A stretch of 64,000 bases of DNA from Candidatus Obscuribacterales bacterium (GCA_019745415.1 JAIETF010000017.1:1-64000); one strand, 5' to 3'; positions 7,904 through 16,719 are shown, counted from the first letter of the stretch. Made by a program: numbers and translations. The notes: generated from the sequence alone by a model not told the origin.

Positions 7904-9550
7904 TTATCGAATTTGAAGCTTATCAACAGAAATAATAGTCTCCAGGTCAAAAATTCTAAGGCTGTTTTCAACTGGACCTGCCGTGTTTTCTGGTAACTCA
8001 GAAATTTCCTGGTGTAGTCTTTTCAATATGGGTTTTGAACCGACAGAAATTCCCTGCTTCTCTAAAATAAGTAAATGTGCAAGTCGTGCTGGTATATATT
8101 CCGGATTGTTTGTGAGGGCTTCCTTTACATATTCCTTTGCGAGACTGTAATTGCCATTCTCAACTTGAATTTCAGCCATGCTCAATAGTTTATCAGTGCC
8201 TTCTGGATGTTTTTGTGAAACAACTTGACTTAAGCACTTTAGAGCTACTCTGCGAAGGAAATTTTTCTCTTCCACTGTTTTCGCCCGTTCGGCGGCAGTC
8301 TTAAAAAGATTAGCCATTCTCGCATTAACTTCAGGTGAAAAGGATTGGGAATCTCTTTCTATTAGAGTTCCTAAAGCCATAACTAATGGAGTATTTTTAG
8401 CAACGATGCAGAGACTCTCATCTACAGGGGAATAGCCTCGGGATCTATAGAGTGCCTGCAATGCAATGCAATGCTTACCCTGCGACTCAAGGCACTTAGA
8501 AAGCATGCAGAGAGCTATTTTATTATTTGGATGGTTTGTCAAAGATAAGCACAGTAGCTCAGCCGCCCTTGAATACTGACGCCCTTCATATCTCAATTTA
8601 GCCTGTTGATTCAATAGTAAGTCGAACCACTCTTCGCTGGAATCAACACCCAGCTCTTTGAATTTGCTTATTGCTGCTTCACCGATTACTAAACTGTCGG
8701 CTCTTTGTTTCTTCTTCTCGCAGTTAAAAGCCAGTAAGTAACCTAAACATGGATTCTGCTTGAAACACTTTAGGGCTTCTTCCAAAGCTTTCGAACTCAA
8801 CCCCAACTGCTTAGTTTCAGTTTGTTCTGCAATAAGACTCAATTGTAGTCGATGCTTTAACTCTGCATTGCTAGGGTTTTCAATCGAACTTAGAAAAAGT
8901 CTCTTTGAGTTATGCGCTTTGGCTTTGGATTCTATTGCAAAGCAAATGTATTCGGCAAAGGCCTCACGCAAATTTTCAAAAGCATAGATACTAAGCCAAC
9001 CATCTCTGAGTTTAATCCATTCTTGAAATTGACCTCTAGACTCTTCCAGGACCAGTTTAGACTTGCTTTTGATATCAGTGATTAAGGGCAATGCATATTC
9101 TATCCAGTCCTTTGAGTACGCCATTTCACAGCATGGATCGGCTATGTGTACTAGTTCGTGCAAAATTGCGTGTCTACGCCTTTGAGTCATTCTTGGATGA
9201 AAAAAAACATCTGATATCGTTAACCTTCTGGCTTTCGAGCTAGCCACAAAGCGAGCATCTCTTACTCGAAAAATAGCCAGTTTTTTCCCGTATCCACAAT
9301 TAAGAATTAATCCTGGAGATGCTTTGTAAATATCAAGAAGAATGGAAGTCACTATCTCCCGTTCATTATCGGTCCAAGAAACACAAGTGCTTCCTTGGGG
9401 AACTTTTGGCTCATAGGCACTTTCCTTTTCGTAGAATTCTACAAAATTCGAAAGTGCCTGAGATTGAGCTGGTAAACCAACAAACCATACGCTCAGAGCG
9501 GCAGTTAAGCACCAAATAAGATGTATTGATAAGTAGATCTTTCTGAAAAT
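7904..9550 (-). CDS. Secreted HExxH metallopeptidase-like protein with TPR repeats
   Basis: The first standard start (GTG at 9352) gives 482 aa, but the same frame is open upstream to 9613. There it encodes a convincing signal peptide (FRKIYLSIHLIW, a hydrophobic core CLTAALSVWFVGL, then PAQSQA). No ATG, GTG or TTG lies in that stretch. An ATT at 9548-9550 sits exactly where the initiator would be expected, so the gene uses ATT or its start codon was lost. In the 548-aa form, HELVH (zinc-peptidase HExxH) is near residue 131, and residues from about 250 to the end are helical TPR-like repeats. The likely role is a periplasmic or exported peptidase; the substrate is unknown. Confidence 0.65.
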   Translation of the reverse strand: MFRKIYLSIHLIWCLTAALSVWFVGLPAQSQALSNFVEFYEKESAYEPKVPQGSTCVSWTDNEREIVTSILLDIYKASPGLILNCGYGKKLAIFRVRDARFVASSKARRLTISDVFFHPRMTQRRRHAILHELVHIADPCCEMAYSKDWIEYALPLITDIKSKSKLVLEESRGQFQEWIKLRDGWLSIYAFENLREAFAEYICFAIESKAKAHNSKRLFLSSIENPSNAELKHRLQLSLIAEQTETKQLGLSSKALEEALKCFKQNPCLGYLLAFNCEKKKQRADSLVIGEAAISKFKELGVDSSEEWFDLLLNQQAKLRYEGRQYSRAAELLCLSLTNHPNNKIALCMLSKCLESQGKHCIALQALYRSRGYSPVDESLCIVAKNTPLVMALGTLIERDSQSFSPEVNARMANLFKTAAERAKTVEEKNFLRRVALKCLSQVVSQKHPEGTDKLLSMAEIQVENGNYSLAKEYVKEALTNNPEYIPARLAHLLILEKQGISVGSKPILKRLHQEISELPENTAGPVENSLRIFDLETIISVDKLQIR

Positions 9551-9991
9551 AGCTGTATTGCCCGTGTAAAGTTGCTTGTTTGATTTGAGTGGGATGAAGT
9601 CAGCGAAGAGTTTTCAAAGAGCATCTGACATAACATTAGATAAGCGAAAAAACTCTGTCGGCGCCAAAGCCTTGATTATGGACAAATCGGAAGCCAGAAA
9701 ATCAAAGAGACACTTCTCTAAACAACTCGCTAAAGGTTCAATCATTAAAGTCATCCTGTTGTTGCTGAAGAGTGGTCTTTGCGTCCTTGTGGCAACAAGG
9801 ATGTTCAGGCCCGGGGAAATGAAGCATAGAGCATTGCGGAGAAGGTACAGCCACCTGATTCCAATTTGTCTCACGAGTGGGCAGTGATACTTAATCAGAG
9901 GTTTGCCTTTCAAGCAAAATACTTCAAGGTTGTTAATTAGACTGAAATGCATGGTCACATATTCCAACAAATGAGACGGAGTGAAGCGAAG
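9551..9991. other. Stretch without a supported gene
   Basis: About 440 bp between the metallopeptidase gene and the Fic-like remnant. Overlapping open frames exist on both strands (roughly 9576-9887 plus, 9614-9970 minus) but neither has a ribosome site or recognisable motifs. The end nearest 9551 is the open extension in frame with the peptidase. It is probably decayed sequence. Confidence 0.4.
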
Positions 9992-10250
9992 TCAGTCCTG
10001 CACAGCCCTATAAAAAGCGAAATAACCAGCGCCCTGCTTTGAGACTTTGCCTTTCTTCGCAAAGTCTACCAGATCTCGATGGGCTATCGCCTCGCTCGCA
10101 TTAGTTATCTCTTGGTATTCAGTCAGAGGTAATCTGTCCGTGTTTCTTCAGGTGCTGAATTGCCTTGTTGTGCCGGGCATTTAGGCTTTCAAACCACCGT
10201 GCTACTGCGATTTTCTTGCGAATGATCAGTTTGGAAAAGTGCGGTGAAGT
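9992..10250 (-). pseudogene. Remnant of a Fic-family protein C-terminus
   Basis: Read leftwards, 10250-10121 encodes KLIIRKKIAVARWFESLN then ARHNKAIQHLKKHGQITSD and a stop. One frameshift later (near 10121-10131) the text continues LTEYQEITNASEAIAHRDLV, DFAKKGKVSKQGAGYFAFYR and ends at TGA 9992-9994. Together this matches the winged-helix tail of Fic-type AMP-transferases, where a bundle ending HLKKHG-QIT is followed by EYQE-TGVSRATA-RDL and a glycine wing. The HPFxxGNGR catalytic core is absent, so only a broken fragment remains. Confidence 0.5.
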
Positions 10251-10317
10251 CTACTCCTGCGGCTCTTGTGAGACCGGAAAAGCTCAACCAGTTGAAAGCA
10301 CTTCAACTTGCTATAGC

Positions 10318-10902
10318 CTACTCATCATCACCCTTATAAACCAAATCAATCTTCATAGATTCAGCAGGATTTCCGCCACGATAGTAGCTTGCCTGGTCAA
10401 GAAAGATAGCAGTCTGAAGTAGATCTGCATGAAGCCCTCTCTCACATAAAATAGATGAACCATTACTTGAAGTTTCCACAGAGTGAACACCCTGTGCGTC
10501 TTCTATCGAAATTTTGCCACCGTCGCCTTGAATCACCCTAAACTTCAATTTGGTGTGTTCTGTATCTGACTCATCAGAAAAACTGGCGCAGAAATTAAAT
10601 ACCCACTCAGGTCCCTCTCCAAGATATCTGACTTCAGTTGGGTGAAGTTCCTGACCCGCACTACCCTTGAGGATGGAGGATTTCCTTGCACTATGGAAAC
10701 TGAAGACGGTCTGGTAAATGAAGAACTTGGCTTCATCTTCAATGGTCGCGTCCTCGAAACCTGAATCGATGTAATCGACTATGCTATCGCTATCATCGCT
10801 AAAACGAAAGAGATACTCCACACTGCCACTAGCAGTCCTAAAGCCCAGATAATAAGAACGCGGACCATGGACTCTGATATAGAGAGGGAAGAGATTTATC
10901 AT
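10318..10902 (-). CDS. Putative immunity protein, paralogue 3 (distal)
   Basis: A 194-aa acidic soluble protein with no signal peptide. It begins MINLFPLYIRV and carries YYLGFRT, EYLFRFSDDSD, EAKFFIYQTVFSFH and the C-terminal RGLHADLLQTAIFLDQ. It is the most distal of three tandem copies downstream of the papain-like toxin gene. Its C-terminal two thirds are identical to the middle copy, while residues 24-75 vary (DYIDSGFEDATI, HSARKSS). The upstream leader AAGGAAAATCAGAAATG repeats the end of the toxin gene, so it arose by duplication from the toxin-immunity junction. The family is not recognised; the immunity role is inferred from position. Confidence 0.7.
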   Translation of the reverse strand: MINLFPLYIRVHGPRSYYLGFRTASGSVEYLFRFSDDSDSIVDYIDSGFEDATIEDEAKFFIYQTVFSFHSARKSSILKGSAGQELHPTEVRYLGEGPEWVFNFCASFSDESDTEHTKLKFRVIQGDGGKISIEDAQGVHSVETSSNGSSILCERGLHADLLQTAIFLDQASYYRGGNPAESMKIDLVYKGDDE

Positions 10903-11014
10903 TTCTGATTTTCCTTGATTAGAATAAGGTATTCATTGCATGTTGCCTACTTTTGCGGCGCTTGAGAGACCGGAGAAATCTCCACCAGTTGAATGCAACT
11001 CAGCTTGCTGAAGC

Positions 11015-11599
11015 CTACTCATCATCACCCTTATAAACCAAATCAATCTTCATAGATTCAGCAGGATTTCCGCCACGATAGTAGCTTGCCTGGTCAAGAA
11101 AGATAGCAGTCTGAAGTAGATCTGCATGAAGCCCTCTCTCACATAAAATAGATGAACCATTACTTGAAGTTTCCACAGAGTGAACACCCTGTGCGTCTTC
11201 TATCGAAATTTTGCCACCGTCGCCTTGAATCACCCTAAACTTCAATTTGGTGTGTTCTGTATCTGACTCATCAGAAAAACTGGCGCAGAAATTAAATACC
11301 CACTCAGGTCCCTCTCCAAGATATCTGACTTCAGTTGGGTGAAGTTCCTGACCCGCACTACCCTTGAGGATGGAGGATTTCCTTGCACCATGGAAACTGA
11401 AGACGGTCTGGTAAATGAAGAACTTGGCTTCATCTTCAATGGTCGCGTTACAGAAACCTAAATCCATATAATCGACCATGCTATCGCTATCATCGCTAAA
11501 ACGAAAAAGATATTCCACATCGCCATCAGCAGTCCTAAAGCCCAGATAATAGGAACGCGGACCGTGGACTCTAATATAAAGAGGGAAGAGATTTATCAT
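11015..11599 (-). CDS. Putative immunity protein, paralogue 2 (middle)
   Basis: A 194-aa paralogue of the flanking genes. It differs from the distal copy mainly at residues 24-75 (TADGDVEYLF, DYMDLGFCNATI, HGARKSS). From there to the C-terminus the DNA is almost base-for-base identical over about 370 bp (11015-11387 against 10318-10690), which points to a recent duplication or gene conversion. It has the same AAGGAAAACAGAAATG leader, and its 115-bp spacer also resembles the other spacers. The variable face could set toxin specificity. Confidence 0.7.
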   Translation of the reverse strand: MINLFPLYIRVHGPRSYYLGFRTADGDVEYLFRFSDDSDSMVDYMDLGFCNATIEDEAKFFIYQTVFSFHGARKSSILKGSAGQELHPTEVRYLGEGPEWVFNFCASFSDESDTEHTKLKFRVIQGDGGKISIEDAQGVHSVETSSNGSSILCERGLHADLLQTAIFLDQASYYRGGNPAESMKIDLVYKGDDE

Positions 11600-11695
11600 T
11601 TCTGTTTTCCTTGATTAGCATCCGGTCTTTACTGCATACGGACTTAGTTTGCGGCTCTCGAAAGACCGGAGCACACTCAACTCATTGCAAGCATT

Positions 11696-12295
11696 TCAAC
11701 TAGATGACGACAGCTCATCATCACCCTTATAAACCAAATCGATTTTCATTGGTTCATCCTGATTTACGCCGCGATCGTAGCGTGCCTGGTCAAGAAAGAT
11801 TGCCGTCTGCAGCAAATCCGCATGAAGCCCTCTCTCACATAAAATAGATGAACCATTACTTGAAGTTTCAACAGAGTGAACACCCTGTGCGTCTTCTATC
11901 GAAATTTTGCCACCGTCGCTATGAATCACCCTAAACTTCAATTTGGCATGTTCAGTATCTGTCTCATCAGAAAGACTGGCGCAGAAATTATATACTTGCT
12001 CAGGTCCCTCTCCAAGATATCTAACTTCAGTTGGCTGAAGTTCCTGACCCGCACTGCCCTTTAGCATCGACGATTTCCTTGAAAAATGGAAACTAAACAC
12101 CGTCTGGTAGATAAAGAACTTGGCTTCATCTTCAATGGTCGCGTTATTGAAGCCCCTCTCGACGTAATCTACGAGGGTATCGCTATCATCGCTAAAGCGA
12201 AAGAGATACTCCACATCGCCATCAGCGGTCCTAAAGCCCAGATAATAGGAACGCGGACCTGCGACTCTAATATAAAGAGGGAAGAGATTTATCAT
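11696..12295 (-). CDS. Putative immunity protein, paralogue 1 (toxin-adjacent)
   Basis: A 199-aa member of the tandem family and the most diverged of the three (DYVERGFNNATI, HFSRKSSM, QVYNFCASLSDETDTEHAKL, tail ELSSSS). Its ATG overlaps the TGA of the upstream toxin-like gene in an ATGA junction, and the ribosome site AAGGAAAA lies inside the toxin's last codons, so the two are translationally coupled. This is the standard arrangement of a cognate immunity gene. The protein is acidic, cytoplasmic and of unrecognised fold. Confidence 0.75.
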   Translation of the reverse strand: MINLFPLYIRVAGPRSYYLGFRTADGDVEYLFRFSDDSDTLVDYVERGFNNATIEDEAKFFIYQTVFSFHFSRKSSMLKGSAGQELQPTEVRYLGEGPEQVYNFCASLSDETDTEHAKLKFRVIHSDGGKISIEDAQGVHSVETSSNGSSILCERGLHADLLQTAIFLDQARYDRGVNQDEPMKIDLVYKGDDELSSSS

Positions 12296-14241
12296 TTCTG
12301 ATTTTCCTTGATTTGATACGTGGGCGAAACCTTAGGAGATTTTTGAAACACCGATCTTCCGTTCCAGACTTCCATAAAGGACTCAATAGTCAGCTCATAA
12401 TGTGTACCTTCAAGAGGATCTTTTATAAAGACATTGCCGTTTGGATTAACTTCATGCATGAGTACAACATGGCTCATTCCGCCGGCGCCCCTAATCTCCA
12501 CAGCCGCCATCTTGGTATTGGCAAGGAAACGCTTAACCTCCAACAGATCCGGCATAACAAAAGCATTGGAAAAATCATCGCCTAACTCATCCTTAAGCCA
12601 ATCTAGATCAGCAGCCATTTCTTTTTTGCGAAACTGCTCAGGAACATAGAGTTGAAACTGCTGCAAAAACTCCTCCTGTTTCACGGCGCCTTTTGTCAGC
12701 ATTTCGCCCACAGCTGCAACACATGCTTTGGGATGCACCTGCTGAACCACAGTATATTTCTCGATAATTTCAGCTGGTATATTTTTCCTGTCGGGTAAAC
12801 CGGCAAGCACTTCCTCTGGTATCTGACCGCTCTTGCCTTCTCTAAGCTTAGCTTTCTGAAAATGCTCGGTCAGACCAAGGAATCGTTTCCACTCTTCACG
12901 CTCATTGCGTCCAAACTTCTCCTTAAAACCAGACATGTAACTGACAAAATCTTCAAAAGACTTCTTGCCCGCCTCAGAAATAGAAGCGCTCTTATCGCCC
13001 GCATGACCAGCCATACCTGGACTAATACCGGCACCAGCCTCAGCATAAGCAATGCGTGGACCCTGATTTGGAAAATGAGGGAAGTCTGAAACCAAAGAGC
13101 ATATGGAGCCCCATGTTTCGGCTGACAAATTGCCTAACTGTGACAGCGATTTATCAATCATGCCTGAAACAGTCTTGGTAAATTCGCCATTGGCAGAATT
13201 TAGAGCACCGGTATCACCACCTAACGAAGCACCCGGCAGCACCTCGGGCGCGCCTGCCTTGCCCAGTTCACCTAGATGACCGACGCCTTGTTTAGCCCCG
13301 GGTATACTCACTCCACCTATAACCAGATCAAAGGTACCATCGAAAATTGCTGGTCCGAGACTTTGCTTGGTGTGGTTGGCATATCTGACCAAATCATGCG
13401 GCGTCAGCCCCGCCCCTGTATTATCAGCGAGCAATTTGAGCTGAGCATTTCTCTCTTGGGCTTGAGGCGACGTAACTAGCTCGTTGCCCATTGCGCCTAC
13501 ACCGAGGGCTAAAGCTCCAGCACCAACAGCAGGGTGCGCTCGCTCTAAGGCATAACCAATAGCGGTGCCAAGCACCACATTCGATGCGCCTCTCTGCGCT
13601 AGCTTTTCTTGCTCACTGCTTAGCTTATGGGCACCACTCTCAACCGCACCATATATAGGGGCGATACCAAATATGATTACATGATCCCCGATTGCCTTAG
13701 TGGCTTTCGGTCCAAGCGCTCTCGCCGTATCAACTCCGAGCATGTAGACAGTCAGAGCAGATCCAACATCATCTCTGGCAATGCCAAGAGCTGCAACCTT
13801 ATTTGCATCGCTGCCTTCGTTTATGGCGGCTGAGAGCAGTTTGTCCCGGCCTACAGCTACTGCTGCTAATCGTTTGTCCAACTCGTCTGGCTTAATCTCA
13901 TGACGGGCAAGAAACGCCAGAGAATTTTCGCCGGCAGACTCTTTGCCTGGCTGGAGGCGCGAAACCTTACTGCCGTCTTCAAAAACCAGCTCGATGCTTT
14001 GCATCTGGTCGCCACCGGCGCTGCCGCTATGCCTGTTGGTTCGGGTCTTCTCAACCTTAGCCTTATCAGCACTACCGCTATTTGCCGCTTCGTGCACGTC
14101 CAAGCTACGCTCGGCGGGTACGTCCACCCTTGCAGACAACTTGAACAGCCGCTGTTCCCCGTCCTGATTGTCTTTAGAATCTGGCAAGAGCGTGCTCCCT
14201 GACGGCTTGTCAATTATATCAGCCTCAAGTAGAGCAAACAT
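12292..14241 (-). CDS. Putative polymorphic toxin with C39/papain-like peptidase domain
   Basis: A protein of about 650 aa. After a charged N-terminus come a helical segment (ENSLAFLARHEIKPDELDKRL) and a Gly/Ala-rich, membrane-compatible centre (VVLGTAIGYALERAHPAVGAG to about residue 270). The last 150 residues form a papain-fold peptidase: Q near 505 and C near 512 (VQQVHPKACVAAVGEML), H near 596 (MSHVVLMHEV) and D near 613 (FIKDPLEG), with a C39-like VWNGRSVF tail. Papain-like C-termini are known toxin domains in polymorphic toxins. An ATGA-coupled small gene and two paralogues follow, supporting toxin-immunity. No signal peptide is seen, so the export route is unknown. The start is ATG 14241; a TTG at 14256 is also possible. 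No good ribosome site is visible for either. Confidence 0.7.
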   Translation of the reverse strand: MFALLEADIIDKPSGSTLLPDSKDNQDGEQRLFKLSARVDVPAERSLDVHEAANSGSADKAKVEKTRTNRHSGSAGGDQMQSIELVFEDGSKVSRLQPGKESAGENSLAFLARHEIKPDELDKRLAAVAVGRDKLLSAAINEGSDANKVAALGIARDDVGSALTVYMLGVDTARALGPKATKAIGDHVIIFGIAPIYGAVESGAHKLSSEQEKLAQRGASNVVLGTAIGYALERAHPAVGAGALALGVGAMGNELVTSPQAQERNAQLKLLADNTGAGLTPHDLVRYANHTKQSLGPAIFDGTFDLVIGGVSIPGAKQGVGHLGELGKAGAPEVLPGASLGGDTGALNSANGEFTKTVSGMIDKSLSQLGNLSAETWGSICSLVSDFPHFPNQGPRIAYAEAGAGISPGMAGHAGDKSASISEAGKKSFEDFVSYMSGFKEKFGRNEREEWKRFLGLTEHFQKAKLREGKSGQIPEEVLAGLPDRKNIPAEIIEKYTVVQQVHPKACVAAVGEMLTKGAVKQEEFLQQFQLYVPEQFRKKEMAADLDWLKDELGDDFSNAFVMPDLLEVKRFLANTKMAAVEIRGAGGMSHVVLMHEVNPNGNVFIKDPLEGTHYELTIESFMEVWNGRSVFQKSPKVSPTYQIKENQK

Positions 14242-14367
14242 GGCAGCGCAGACCAATGTGGATTTGCACAGTTGTTGAGTAATCGGAGGCGGTTAAGGTC
14301 TTACCGAAGCGATGACATTCGATTGGTTAAAGTCGAGATACAAAGAAACTTTGAGCGCTGCGGCGGC

Positions 14368-15033
14368 TTAGACCGGCTGCAATAGGTCGCTGTCGAATAT
14401 ATCTGCAGGGCTAATGACTGATTCAGATAGAGGAATGGCAGAGCCATACCTCTCCTTCAGCTTCATCTGCACTTCTCTTGCCGATAGGTCGAAGGTCCTC
14501 AGTTCTCTGAGTTTTCCAACTTCAACGCCCAATGCAGTCCTATAGACTTTCCATACAAGCTCAGAACAATAAATCTTGTCGTTAGACCAGCCAAAATATG
14601 GATCATAAGGCTTTCCAATAAACGAAGACCCAGTCAGCCAAAGACCTTTCATTGCGCTCGCAGACAAATGCTGCTTATGCAGTCTCTTCACAAAATACTC
14701 AGATCTTGCACCGCGCCTAATCCACGACTCTATTGGCGTAAGCTTGACTGGACCGACCGCTTCAAGAACCCAGAGGCGACCATCCTTGCGAAAGACTATA
14801 CCCATGTGCGAATACTTTGAATGCGTAGCAATCTGAATAGCTCGACTTTGGCTCGACCTTGATGTTTGAAAGATGATGTCGCCGTCTTGCAGTTTAGATA
14901 ATGCAGGCGAAGTAACCGAGGAAGCTGGCAAAGAAGAGCACACACAAATTAAGCAAATCAGGCAGAAAACAGAGGCGAACCCAAACCAGGTTTCCTTCGC
15001 TCGGTGCCGTAAAATGGCAATGAAGCTGCTCAA
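14368..15033 (-). CDS. YiiX/YebB-like NlpC/P60-superfamily protein
   Basis: A 221-aa protein with an N-terminal hydrophobic signal or anchor (GFASVFCLICLICVCSSLPA) followed by a permuted papain-like (C92, YaeF/YiiX) domain: LQDGDIIFQTS, KYSHMGIVF with the catalytic-type His, VLEAVGPVKLTPIESWI, and YCSELVWKVY with the nucleophile-type Cys. YiiX relatives are thought to be lipid or peptide amidases or hydrolases in the envelope. TTG at 15033 is chosen because CTGGAG lies six bases upstream. The frame is open further, to a TTG at 15078 without a ribosome site. It lies directly upstream of the toxin-like gene on the same strand and may be part of that locus. Confidence 0.8.
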   Translation of the reverse strand: MSSFIAILRHRAKETWFGFASVFCLICLICVCSSLPASSVTSPALSKLQDGDIIFQTSRSSQSRAIQIATHSKYSHMGIVFRKDGRLWVLEAVGPVKLTPIESWIRRGARSEYFVKRLHKQHLSASAMKGLWLTGSSFIGKPYDPYFGWSNDKIYCSELVWKVYRTALGVEVGKLRELRTFDLSAREVQMKLKERYGSAIPLSESVISPADIFDSDLLQPV

Positions 15034-15238
15034 ATGAAACTCCAGGGGGCTCTCACATAACAAAGCATCAACTGGCAATGAGATTAAAGGCTACAACGAT
15101 ATTTCAAGTTTCAGCTGGCGACTGCCAACAGTTCACAAACTGTTTGTTGGTGAAAAAGTGCGGGAGTACTAAGTTGTTCAGTCGAAACTTGACCTCTCAG
15201 ACTCTAGGCAGAGACTCGTCTGCTGAACACCAAGAGAC

Positions 15239-15691
15239 CTATTGTCCTAGTCTAGGTTCCTCAAAAGCTGTCTCGATGCCGCCACCTTCAAGCAAATTCA
15301 GAACCGCCCAAGATATAGAGCTTATCCACTGTTCTAAGATTGCTGTCTCTTGGGGGCTGAGTAACTTGTTCCTTTGCAACATTCCATCGGGATCTAGTCC
15401 CCATGCTCTAGAAGTATGGCAGATGAACCAGAGCTGACATATGACCTCCCTATCAATAGTTTTCTCTCGAAACTCGGGCGCCAAAACACGAAGAGCCGCC
15501 ATTACCTCCTGATAGGAACCTTCTTGCAGCCCGCTAAATGGTCGAAGAGAACCAACAAAGCTGCTTGGTCCAGGTTGGCAATGAAATTCCAGCAGTCTGA
15601 TTGCTTCTTCTCTATTCATCCAATTAGGTTCTTGTGATTGAGGGTAAGGCGCTGTTGCAAATAATAACTGAGACTGCAATCGCTTTTCCAT
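15239..15691 (-). CDS. Hypothetical protein, 150 aa
   Basis: Unrecognised soluble, helical protein rich in Trp and Glu (EEAIRLLEFHCQPGP, DREVICQLWFICHTSRAWG, ISSISWAVLNLLEGGG). It shares the strand of the YiiX-like and toxin-like genes and lies about 200 bp upstream of them. Its size and acidic character would fit a small orphan immunity or regulatory protein, but nothing in the sequence proves this. Confidence 0.5.
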   Translation of the reverse strand: MEKRLQSQLLFATAPYPQSQEPNWMNREEAIRLLEFHCQPGPSSFVGSLRPFSGLQEGSYQEVMAALRVLAPEFREKTIDREVICQLWFICHTSRAWGLDPDGMLQRNKLLSPQETAILEQWISSISWAVLNLLEGGGIETAFEEPRLGQ

Positions 15692-15739
15692 CTCAGGTGC
15701 TTACTATTCGACCAATCTGTAAGTTTATTTTTGGGTGAG

Positions 15740-15769
15740 TTGACGAAAGGGAGACGACCGGTCTAATCT
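15740..15769 (+). promoter_or_regulatory. Possible sigma-70 promoter of the SDR gene
   Basis: TTGACG at 15740-15745 and TAATCT at 15764-15769 are separated by 18 bp. Transcription would start near 15776, about 80 bp upstream of the SDR start codon. This is a consensus match only. Confidence 0.35.
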
Positions 15770-15855
15770 ATTCCTGTCGCGGCGGGTTAAATTGTAATTC
15801 TTCCTCGACCGGTTCAGACAGAACAGTCGTATTCAAGTTCCTTCAGGAGGTTCCC

Positions 15856-16632
15856 ATGTCGCCAGCTCAAGTTCAAACCCAGGCCGTTCAGACCAAAAAT
15901 CTACTTGGTAAAATCGCCGTCGTGACCGGTGGTTCTCGGGGCATAGGCGCCGCCATCGCTTCACGCCTTGCCACCGAGGGCGCAACCGTCGTCATCACAT
16001 ATGCCAAAAGCAAGGCAAGCGCAGACAAAGTGGTGGCAGATATTGCTGCCGCCGGCGGCAAGGCTATCGCCGTCCAAGCAAATGCTTCGTCTGCTGCCGA
16101 CAATCAGGCTCTCGTAGCCCAGGTGACCAAGCACGGCAAGATCGATATTCTAGTCAATAATGCCGGAGTCTTCGAAGGCGGTTCAATCGAAGCTGTTTCT
16201 ATTGATCAGTTCGAGCGGGTGTTTGACACCAATCTTAGAGGCGTGGCTGTAACTACTTTGGCAGCCCTTCCTCATATGAACGATGGCGGACGCATCATCA
16301 ATATTTCTTCGGTGGCAGCCAGAGCCGTTGCCCCCGGCTTCGGTTTCTATTCCGCCACAAAAGCTGGTCTTGATGCTCTGACTAGAGCTTGGGCGCAAGA
16401 TCTCGGCAAGCGAGGCATAACAGTCAATTCAGTCTCACCGGGCACCACCCTGACCGAAATGCTGGAAGCCGGACTGCCAGAAGAGGCAAAGCAGGCGTAT
16501 GTGCAGAAGACTGCGCTGGGTCGCCTTGGCGAGCCCGACGATATTGCCGCCGTGGTGGCATTCCTGGCTGGTAATGATGGACGTTGGATGAACGGCAAAG
16601 TGCTAGAAGCAGACGGCGGACTAGCCGTTTAA
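15856..16632 (+). CDS. Short-chain dehydrogenase/reductase, FabG-like
   Basis: A 258-aa classical SDR. The nucleotide-binding TGGSRGIGAAI is at residues 24-34, NNAG near 105, the catalytic Ser in ISSVAAR near 150, and Tyr165-Lys169 in YSATK. It ends with the usual FLAGNDGRWMNGKVLEADGG. Such enzymes reduce or oxidise carbonyl/hydroxyl groups with NAD(P)H; a sugar or 3-oxoacyl substrate cannot be separated by sequence. A strong AGGAGG at 15845-15850 sets the start, and a terminator follows at 16696. The last 392 coding bases plus the terminator are copied at 18673-19177. Confidence 0.92.
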   Translation: MSPAQVQTQAVQTKNLLGKIAVVTGGSRGIGAAIASRLATEGATVVITYAKSKASADKVVADIAAAGGKAIAVQANASSAADNQALVAQVTKHGKIDILVNNAGVFEGGSIEAVSIDQFERVFDTNLRGVAVTTLAALPHMNDGGRIINISSVAARAVAPGFGFYSATKAGLDALTRAWAQDLGKRGITVNSVSPGTTLTEMLEAGLPEEAKQAYVQKTALGRLGEPDDIAAVVAFLAGNDGRWMNGKVLEADGGLAV

Positions 16633-16695
16633 GGCGGGATGTGAAGCACCACCCGCAGAGGCAGACGCCGATAGCGTTCGAACGATCTTAGCGAA

Positions 16696-16719
16696 AGAGC
16701 CCCGTGAGGGGCTCTTTTT
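16696..16719 (+). terminator. Rho-independent terminator after the SDR gene
   Basis: A perfect 8-bp stem AGAGCCCC / GGGGCTCT with a GTGA loop is followed by a T run. It lies 64 bp after the SDR stop codon. An intact copy is at 19128-19151. Confidence 0.9.

Noticed and set aside
9576-9970. Overlapping frames on both strands
   Set aside because: Neither has a ribosome site or any recognisable motif; one partly reflects the extension of the peptidase gene.
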